Below are positions 14,377 through 20,153 of a DNA stretch of 38,158 bases, piece by piece. The number at the start of each line of letters is the position of its first letter. The first letter of the stretch is position 1. The position numbers and the translations under genes are program-made. Source of the stretch: DASSFZ01 sp036514635 (GTDB lineage Bacteria > Chloroflexota > Anaerolineae > Fen-1058). The stretch covers positions 1 through 38,158 of the forward strand of contig DATBWU010000131.1 of assembly GCA_036514635.1 (NCBI GenBank), written 5' to 3'. The notes beneath the pieces are model-generated. The model did not search any database. It saw only the letters and a program-made list of their open reading frames with translations, and was not told the DNA's origin.

Positions 14377-15969
14377 TTACTTGCCTGCAGGGGCCGTCGC
14401 GCCTGCCGAAATGCTCGCCCCTCGGCGATACACCACGGCGTCGGGTGCAGGTTCAAAGTCTTTCGGATAACCCTCGGCACCCATCTCCGGCATATCCAGC
14501 CCGGCCAGCTCGTCCGCGCGCGAGACGCGCAGCAGCTTCAGCGCATTCAACACTTTGAAGAAGACGTACGACGTTCCGAACACGGTCACAGCAATCGCTA
14601 CGGCTTCCGCGAGCTGTGCCAGAATCTGCGTGTTGCCGCCGTACAGCAGGCCGGTCACCGGCGTTGCAATGCCGTTCCATGCCGCCGTGTCGGGATTGCC
14701 GTTGGCGAAGATACCCACGGCCAGAACTCCCCAAATGCCATTGGCGAAGTGAACCGGCACGGCCCCGACCGGATCGTCGATCTTGAGCTTCTCCAGGAGG
14801 ACGGCCGCTACACATACCCATACCCCAGCCACCAGACCGATGACGACCGCTGCCCAGCTATCGACGAAAGCGCACGGCGCGGTGATGGCGACCAGCCCGG
14901 CCAGGGTACCGTTCACCGACATCGACGGATCGGGTTTCTTGGTTGGGCCGAACAACCACATGTACAGCATCGCCGACACGCCGCCGGCCGCACCCGCCAG
15001 TAATGTATTGATCGCGGCGATCACGGCCAGGTTGCGGAACGCACCGACAAAGCCGAGCGCCGAACCGGGATTGAAGCCGAACCAGCCGAAGAACAGGATG
15101 ATCGTGCCAAGCACACCCAACGGGATACTGTGGCCTGGAATAGCATTGGGTGTGCCATCCTTGTTAAAGCGGCCGATGCGTGGGCCGAGGGCGATCGCGC
15201 CGGCCAACCCGATCGCGCCGCCGATCATATGCACCACCCCCGACCCGGCGAAGTCGACTGCGCCGTTGCCGAGTCCTGCGGTGCGGCCCAGGTTCGCCAG
15301 CCAGCCGCCGCCCCACACCCAGCCGCCGACCAGCGGGTAGATGAACATGCTGACCCACAAGCCCATCAGCGCGAAGCCGACGAACTTCAGCCGCTCGGCC
15401 ATCGAGCCGGTGGGGATGGTCGCCGCCGTGTCCATGAAGACCATCTGGAACAGGAAGAAAGCGAGGACACCGAAGTTCGCGCCGAGACCGCCCAGCATGA
15501 ACCCGCTCAGGCCCATAACGCCCGATCCGCCGATCAGCAAAGGCTTATCCAGCATCCCCGACCAGTCGCCCAGCGTGACCGGCGAGAAGGCCCATGCGCC
15601 GTGGCCGTTAATATCGGGATAGGTGAAGTTCACGCCGCCGAATTGCAGCGCGAAGCCGGTGAGCCAGTAACCCACTGCGCCGATGCAGAACACCATCATG
15701 TTCATCATCATCGTGTGAGCCACATTCTTGGAGCGGGTGAAACCGGTCTCGACCAGCGCGAACCCCGCCTGCATGAAGAAGACAAGAAAGCCGGTGATGA
15801 GTACCCACGCAACATTCAGACTTAGCGCGGCGTCGTTCGCCGTATCGGCGACCTGCTGTGGATCGGGCGGCTCCCCCTGCGCGGAGGCGACGCCGACGGC
15901 GCCGATGACCATCGATAACAGCAACACCAGCAGCACCTTGAGCAGAGCGACGGTAAATGACTTCTTCAT
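14377..15969 (-). CDS. amt: Ammonium transporter, Amt family, with signal peptide
   Basis: 530 residues from the ATG at 15967-15969 with GGGGGAGA upstream. An N-terminal signal peptide (MKKSFTVALLKVLLVLLLSM...ASA, cleavage near AQGEPP) precedes eleven Amt helices, as in E. coli AmtB. Pore histidines are visible in DFAGSGVVHMIGGAIG and VHFANGIWGVLAVG. The long central loops (NFTYPDINGHGAWAFSP) mark the larger Amt subtype. The C-terminal tail carries the regulatory GLDMPEMGAEGYP region that contacts P-II in homologues. Unlike the second amt at 18067, no P-II gene follows. A GATTG palindrome lies immediately upstream. Confidence 0.95.
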   Translation of the reverse strand: MKKSFTVALLKVLLVLLLSMVIGAVGVASAQGEPPDPQQVADTANDAALSLNVAWVLITGFLVFFMQAGFALVETGFTRSKNVAHTMMMNMMVFCIGAVGYWLTGFALQFGGVNFTYPDINGHGAWAFSPVTLGDWSGMLDKPLLIGGSGVMGLSGFMLGGLGANFGVLAFFLFQMVFMDTAATIPTGSMAERLKFVGFALMGLWVSMFIYPLVGGWVWGGGWLANLGRTAGLGNGAVDFAGSGVVHMIGGAIGLAGAIALGPRIGRFNKDGTPNAIPGHSIPLGVLGTIILFFGWFGFNPGSALGFVGAFRNLAVIAAINTLLAGAAGGVSAMLYMWLFGPTKKPDPSMSVNGTLAGLVAITAPCAFVDSWAAVVIGLVAGVWVCVAAVLLEKLKIDDPVGAVPVHFANGIWGVLAVGIFANGNPDTAAWNGIATPVTGLLYGGNTQILAQLAEAVAIAVTVFGTSYVFFKVLNALKLLRVSRADELAGLDMPEMGAEGYPKDFEPAPDAVVYRRGASISAGATAPAGK

Positions 15970-15993
15970 GATGCTCTCCCCCTTAATGAGTTG

Positions 15994-16064
15994 ATGATTT
16001 ATGATTGCTGATTGCGGATTGCGGATTGAACCAATCATCAATCAGCAATCTTCAATCCATAATT
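15994..16064. repeat. GATTG-family palindrome upstream of amt
   Basis: GATTGCTGATTGCGGATTG on the left faces CAATCATCAATCAGCAATC on the right, around GAACC. It fills nearly all of the gap between the NhaD-like gene stop and the amt ribosome site. In the amt strand it reads as open frame (SIRNPQSAIINHQ), so an upstream start inside the repeat cannot be excluded. Confidence 0.75.
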
Positions 16065-16066
16065 GA

Positions 16067-17371
16067 TTAGTACCAGCCAATTTGGCCCTTGAGCATTACC
16101 AACCCCGACGCTAGAACCATCGCCAACAGCGTCGGCGGAACGGCGATCAGCAGCCAGCGCTTCCAGCCGATCCGCCCGTGGTTACGCTCCATGAACGAGT
16201 AGGCCACCACGTTCGCGGACGCGCCGATCGGCGTGAAGTTGCCGCCCATGTCCACGCCCAGCGCCAGCGACCATACCATCAGCGCCAGAGCGGGCATGCC
16301 GGGAATCGACGCCAGATCGCGCAGCACGTAGCTCATCGCCAGCGCCAGCGGCACGTTGTCCACAACGCCGCTTGCCAGACCCGGCCCCCAGTGCAGCGCC
16401 ATCACCAGACCCGCCGGGTTCGACGAGGTCGCGCCGGCCAGCGATTCCGCCAGCATCTCAAAAATGCGCGCCTTCTCCAGCCCGCCGATCAGCACGAATA
16501 ACCCGGCGAAGAACAGGATGCTCTCTCCATCCACCTTGAGAATGACAGCCCTGCGATCGCCGCGCGGCACGGCCAGCAGTGTGAAAACTGCCGGCAGCAG
16601 GGCCGCCACCGCCGACGAGATCGGCAGGCCCGTCGCTTCTGACAGGGGGTGATGAATGACGAGCAGCGCTACCGCCGTCCCGAACCCGATCAGGCCGACG
16701 CGAGTCATCTGCGCGCGCAGGGGATCGCGGTACAGACCCTCGATCTCGCGGATGGTGCTTTCCGTCAGCGCGGCGTGCGCGTCGCGGAGCGGTCGGCGAT
16801 TGACGAAGTAGAACACGATCAGCAGCGTCAGCGCGGCCAGCGCCGAGATCGGCCCGGTGTGCGTGACGAAGTCGGCAAAGTTGAAACCAAGCGTCGTGCC
16901 CAGGATGACGTTTGGCGGGTCGCCGACCAGCGTCGCCGCGCCGCCGGTGTTCGCGGCGCACACCTCGGCGACGATGAACGGAACCGGATCGATCTTGAGC
17001 AGGCGGCACAACTGCAGCGTGAGCGCCGACAGGAACAGCATCACCGTGATGCTGTCCATGAACATCGCCAGGAACGCTGCCAGCGCCAGCAGCGCGACGA
17101 ACAGGTAGGTGGGGTGATAGTTCACCTTGCGCACGGCGGTCATCGCCAGCCAGGTGAAGAAGCCGGCCTCGTGCAAAATGGACACGAGAATGAACATGCC
17201 GGACAACAGGCCGAGAGTTTCCCAATTGATGTAGGTCAGTGCCTCGAGCGGGCTGAGCGCACCGAACACGATGAGCAGGCCGCCGCCGAGAAGCGCGATC
17301 CAGTGGCGCGGGAACTTCTCGCTGATGATGGCGACATAGGCAAGCGCGAAAATGATCAGGGGAATGAACAT
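16067..17371 (-). CDS. NhaD/ArsB-like membrane ion transporter
   Basis: 434 residues from the ATG at 17369-17371 with GGAG about 8 nt upstream; a longer frame to 17602 runs through the promoter and leader hairpin and is rejected. It is a polytopic inner-membrane protein of the ion-transporter superfamily (ArsB, NhaD, P-protein, citrate/H+). Signatures are AEVCAANTGGAATLVGDPPNVILG, a duplicated re-entrant motif near VDNVPLALAM, and GVDMGGNFTPIGASANVVA. These GDPPN and GANTG-like motifs occur in Na+/H+ antiporters of the NhaD type and in arsenite permeases. No arsR or arsC lies nearby, so a cation/proton antiporter is slightly favoured. The leader strongly suggests control by attenuation. Confidence 0.85.
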   Translation of the reverse strand: MFIPLIIFALAYVAIISEKFPRHWIALLGGGLLIVFGALSPLEALTYINWETLGLLSGMFILVSILHEAGFFTWLAMTAVRKVNYHPTYLFVALLALAAFLAMFMDSITVMLFLSALTLQLCRLLKIDPVPFIVAEVCAANTGGAATLVGDPPNVILGTTLGFNFADFVTHTGPISALAALTLLIVFYFVNRRPLRDAHAALTESTIREIEGLYRDPLRAQMTRVGLIGFGTAVALLVIHHPLSEATGLPISSAVAALLPAVFTLLAVPRGDRRAVILKVDGESILFFAGLFVLIGGLEKARIFEMLAESLAGATSSNPAGLVMALHWGPGLASGVVDNVPLALAMSYVLRDLASIPGMPALALMVWSLALGVDMGGNFTPIGASANVVAYSFMERNHGRIGWKRWLLIAVPPTLLAMVLASGLVMLKGQIGWY

Positions 17372-17530
17372 GACTGCGCTCCGCTTGGCTTGGATAAAAC
17401 AAAAGACGCCCTTGGCGTAGATGCCAAGGGCGTCATGGCCCCGGACCCCGAGGAGGGTCACACACTTGATTTTCCGGACGTTTTGTCCAGGAACAGCGCG
17501 CAGTATATACAACCCCTTTACGATGAACAA
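17372..17530 (-). promoter_or_regulatory. Promoter and terminator-containing leader of the NhaD-like gene (candidate riboswitch)
   Basis: On the minus strand, -35 TTGTTC (17525-17530) and -10 TATACT (17502-17507) are 17 bp apart. The leader of about 120 nt holds a hairpin GGAC/GTCC, a hairpin GACCC-tcctcg-GGGTC, the motif GGCCATGACGCC (17429-17440) and a 12-bp perfect stem GACGCCCTTGGC/GCCAAGGGCGTC (17405-17416 with 17423-17434) followed by TTTTGTTTT. The last is an intrinsic terminator about 25 nt before the ATG, so readthrough must be controlled. The motif and hairpin order match the LysE leader at 6397-6549. Known Na+ and Li+ riboswitches precede antiporters, but I cannot assign a class by eye. 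Confidence 0.65.
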
Positions 17531-17896
17531 CCCCCAAATGGGCCATAGCGGCGGGCCATATCTAATCTCTGTCCAATCTGACCAATTGCCCGGATTGAGC
17601 ATTCAGGCACATTGGACATTGATGTATTCACGCGAATCCCCCACGAGGACGTGGACGGAGAGCCGTCGAGAGGTGAAGGATCGCCAATCGTGTGCACGCA
17701 AGGTTGTCAGAGTATCCGGCCAACGCTCCCGCCGGATAAGCAATCCGGCGGCGGATTGATCACACCGCACTTGCAAATACCGCACGCCCTGCCCGAAGGG
17801 GAGCGCTTGGCGCCGGGGGCGTGCAGGCGGGGTGGGTGCAGGCGTCCGCCGCGAACCCGAATCAAGACGCGATTGCCCTGATCGTCTAACAAACCG
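17531..17896. other. 366-bp gap between divergent promoters
   Basis: No credible gene. It contains the palindrome CCGCCGGAT-AAGCA-ATCCGGCGG (17729-17751), related to one at 31237-31257, and GC-rich sequence without a T-tract. Short open frames here lack ribosome sites. Confidence 0.5.
17729..17751. repeat. CGCCGGAT palindrome
   Basis: Perfect 9-bp arms CCGCCGGAT and ATCCGGCGG around a 5-nt loop. The same CGCCGGAT-N5-ATCCGGCG form occurs at 31237-31257. Confidence 0.6.
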
Positions 17897-17925
17897 TTGA
17901 CATGACGTTTGGTTTCTGCTACAGT
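17897..17925 (+). promoter_or_regulatory. Sigma-70-type promoter of amt-glnK
   Basis: -35 TTGACA (17897-17902), 17-bp spacer, -10 TACAGT (17920-17925). Start of transcription is predicted near 17932, giving a leader of about 135 nt before the amt start at 18067. Confidence 0.75.
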
Positions 17926-17987
17926 CTAAACGCCGTTCGTTAGTAAGTGCACAACCTTTCGTAAATCGAATACTGCCTTGGGCCGCG

Positions 17988-18032
17988 AAGCCTTGCAGAG
18001 CTTATGGTCTGTTCTGCAAGGCTTGTTTTTTT
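17988..18032 (+). terminator. Intrinsic terminator inside the amt-glnK leader (attenuator)
   Basis: A 12-bp perfect stem AAGCCTTGCAGA / TCTGCAAGGCTT with a 13-nt loop, followed by G and seven T. It lies downstream of the promoter and 34 bp upstream of the amt start, so it would stop most transcripts unless read through. Upstream CTGCCTT (about 17973-17979) can pair with part of the 5' arm and could form an antiterminator. Antitermination by the ANTAR regulator encoded at 6583-7188 is possible, but I do not see the canonical twin hexaloop hairpins clearly. Confidence 0.8.
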
Positions 18033-18066
18033 CAATCTTCCACCTCGAAAGGAGTCACGCCACACC

Positions 18067-19290
18067 ATGGAAAATATCGATTCGGGCGACACCACGTGGG
18101 TGCTTGTTGCCACTGCCCTGGTCATGATGATGACCCCAGCCCTGGCCTTCTTTTACGGAGGTATGGTCCGCAAAAAGAACGTCCTCTCAACCCTCAACTT
18201 AAGCTTCATCACCATTGGGTTGATCAGCCTCCAGTGGATCGTGGTGGGTTACACTTTGGCCTTTGGGCCGAGCCTCGGCGGTCTCATTGGAGGGTTGAAG
18301 TTCTTGGGGCTGTCCGGCGTTAGCTCAGAGGCCAACCCTGACTATGCCGCGACCATTCCTCATCTCGCCTTCGCGGCCTACCAGATGATGTTCGCCATCA
18401 TCACGCCGGCCCTCATCACTGGGGCATTCGTCGAACGCGTGCGCTTCAAGGCATTCTTAGTCTTCACAGTGCTGTGGGCGACCCTGGTTTATGATCCTGT
18501 AGCGCATTGGGTCTGGGGGGTGGGTGGCATCTTGCGCACCCTGGGTGCGCTGGACTTCGCCGGTGGGACCGTTGTGCATATCACCGCCGGCTTCTCCGCC
18601 CTGGCCTTTGCGATCGTGCTCGGAAAGCGTAAGTGGTTCGGGAAGGCGCCTATGGAGCCGAACAACATCCCCTTCACCGTCCTGGGGGCCGGCTTGCTGT
18701 GGATGGGTTGGTTCGGCTTCAACGGTGGAAGTGCATTGGCGGCTAACGGTCTGGCGATCAATGCGCTCGTCACGACGAACACGGCGGCCGCCTCGGCAGC
18801 CGTGACCTGGATGTTCTTGAGCTGGCGAGACAACAAGCCGAGCGTTCTGGGCATTGTCACCGGGGCCGTGGTGGGGCTTGTCGCCGTCACACCCGCAGCG
18901 GGTTTTGTAACCCCTCTGGCGGCAATCGTGATCGGCGCGGTTGCCGCACCGATTGGCTACTACGCGATCCGGTTGCGACAAAAGCTCAACCTTGACGAAT
19001 CCCTGGACGTGTGGGCGTGCCACGGCATGGGCGGCACCTGGGGCGCATTGGCAACCGGCCTGTTTGCGACCAAATTAGTCAACCCGGCCGGCGCAGATGG
19101 CCTGTTCTATGGCAACCCGGCCCAACTCTTGATTCAAGCCATCGCCGTAGTCGCCGCGATCGTTTTTGCCTTCGGCGTCACCTTTGTGTTGGCCAAGCTT
19201 TTGCACAAGCTCATTGGCTTGCGGGTCAGCGATAATGAAGAGGAGGTCGGCCTGGACATCAGCGAGCACGGCGAGCAAGCCTACGCCTGA
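18067..19290 (+). CDS. amtB: Ammonium transporter, Amt family, paired with P-II
   Basis: 407 residues from the ATG at 18067 (MENIDSGDTTWVLVATALVMMMTPALAFFYGG), with AAAGGAG 12 nt upstream. It lacks a cleavable signal peptide, unlike the amt at 14377, and matches the compact Amt subtype. Eleven helices are predicted. Pore histidines are in DFAGGTVVHITAGFSALA and WACHGMGGTWGALATGLFA. The C-terminal tail GLDISEHGEQAYA is the P-II docking region of the family. The P-II gene follows after 41 bp. Base composition is visibly less GC-rich than in the flanking genes and the block carries none of the palindromic repeats, which fits acquisition by transfer (inference). Confidence 0.96.
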   Translation: MENIDSGDTTWVLVATALVMMMTPALAFFYGGMVRKKNVLSTLNLSFITIGLISLQWIVVGYTLAFGPSLGGLIGGLKFLGLSGVSSEANPDYAATIPHLAFAAYQMMFAIITPALITGAFVERVRFKAFLVFTVLWATLVYDPVAHWVWGVGGILRTLGALDFAGGTVVHITAGFSALAFAIVLGKRKWFGKAPMEPNNIPFTVLGAGLLWMGWFGFNGGSALAANGLAINALVTTNTAAASAAVTWMFLSWRDNKPSVLGIVTGAVVGLVAVTPAAGFVTPLAAIVIGAVAAPIGYYAIRLRQKLNLDESLDVWACHGMGGTWGALATGLFATKLVNPAGADGLFYGNPAQLLIQAIAVVAAIVFAFGVTFVLAKLLHKLIGLRVSDNEEEVGLDISEHGEQAYA

Positions 19291-19331
19291 ACCCGGTTCA
19301 TCCAGATCATTCGCCACCAAGGAAACTGACT

Positions 19332-19709
19332 ATGACCAAGAAAATCGAAGTCTTCTTGCGCGAGGAAAAACTCAACGATGTCAAGGAGGCACTCTACAAG
19401 ATCGGGATTGTCGGCATGAATGTCACCGAGGTGCGCGGGCATGGTCGCCAGGGCGGTATTACCCTGGCCGGTCGATCAGGCTCCTACAAGGTTGATTTGC
19501 TGCCCCGTGTCCAGCTCAACATCATTCTCAGCGATCACAATGTTGAGAAGACGGTTGAGACCATTCGGCAGGCAGCTCAAACCGGCCAAATCGGCGATGG
19601 GATCATCGTCGTCTACCCGGTGGAAGAAGTAATTCGCATTCGTACCGGGGAGCGCGGGCGCGAAGCCTTAATGTACGAAGGGGATATCGACACGCGACGC
19701 GGCTCCTAA
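19332..19709 (+). CDS. glnK: P-II nitrogen regulatory protein, variant T-loop
   Basis: 125 residues, start ATG 19332 with AAGGAAACTG upstream. P-II trimers bind ATP/ADP and 2-oxoglutarate and block Amt pores through the T-loop. The core is clear (LNDVKEALYKIGIVGMNVTEVRGHGRQGG; VEEVIRIRTGERG). The T-loop reads GRQGGITLAGRSGSYKVD against GRQKGHTELYRGAEYMVD in E. coli, so the uridylylated Tyr51 is Gly here and GlnD-type modification at that site is not possible. The ATP-contact GDGKI is GDGII, losing Lys90. It may still sense nucleotides with altered affinity. Its position directly after amtB supports a role in controlling that transporter. Confidence 0.93.
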   Translation: MTKKIEVFLREEKLNDVKEALYKIGIVGMNVTEVRGHGRQGGITLAGRSGSYKVDLLPRVQLNIILSDHNVEKTVETIRQAAQTGQIGDGIIVVYPVEEVIRIRTGERGREALMYEGDIDTRRGS

Positions 19710-20025
19710 ATCTCGATTGTAGCTCAAGGGGCAAGTGCGTGATCCGGTGAGTCATCGACAACATGACCAATTTCCTTCATCGAATATTTTGTCATGTTGA
19801 CCGTTGCTCTCTGCCTCCAACCCTTATAGAATGTGTGCCAATCTGGAGACTCAATAGATGAGCACCTTGTTTCTTAGTGTAAAACCGTGCATGTGTATCG
19901 GATGGGGGACCGCTGTGCCCCGTCCGGTTCGTGCGGCGCTCGCAAGTAGTCGGCACACAGACTGACGGTTCAGTATAACGGCTCCCCCGTTGCTATCCGA
20001 CGTGGGGAGCGTTCGTCTGAGACTG

Positions 20026-20057
20026 AAAGCCCAGGAGATCGCTCCTGGGCTTTTTAT
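20026..20057 (+). terminator. Intrinsic terminator
   Basis: A 12-bp perfect stem AAAGCCCAGGAG-ATCG-CTCCTGGGCTTT followed by TTATTTT. It ends either the amt-glnK transcript, about 315 bp past glnK, or a separate short RNA starting in this gap. It insulates the sulfite reductase operon start at 20154. Confidence 0.85.
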
Positions 20058-20059
20058 TT

Positions 20060-20145
20060 TCACGAGGACGCGGATGAACACGAATTTCCACGGATCAGCT
20101 GCCCAATCTGTGTTCATCAGTGCCCATCCGTGTGCCATCAAGAGG
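20060..20145. repeat. Palindromic word repeat (ATCCGTG/CACGGAT family)
   Basis: The words GCGGATGAACACGAATTTCC, CACGGATCA, TGTGTTCATCAG and CCATCCGTGTG form an imperfect inverted repeat just before the ribosome site of the reductase gene. It is of the same general kind as the other word palindromes in this window. Confidence 0.55.
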
Positions 20146-20153
20146 GGGACAAT

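Larger units (their letters stand above)
19710..20153 (+). other. 444-bp intergenic region with several hairpins, possible structured RNA
   Basis: A 9-bp stem CAACATGAC/GTCATGTTG (19759-19767 with 19791-19799) may end the glnK transcript. From about 19895 there are successive stems: CGGATGGGG/CCCCGTCCG, ACTGA-CGGT-TCAGT and a GCTCCCC/GGGGAGC stem, ending in the terminator at 20026. This could be a small non-coding RNA or the leader of the next operon. No known family signature is recognised and no clear promoter is seen, so it is only a candidate. The last part (20060-20145) is a word-type palindrome. Confidence 0.3.

Noticed and set aside
15994..16064. CRISPR array suspected from repeated GATTG words
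   Set aside because: Units are short words in an inverted arrangement, with no constant 24-40 bp repeats, no unique spacers and no cas genes.
17372..17602. N-terminal extension of the NhaD-like transporter
   Set aside because: The extra codons run through a clear promoter, a 12-bp terminator stem and its T-tract; the ATG at 17371 has a ribosome site and begins the first helix.
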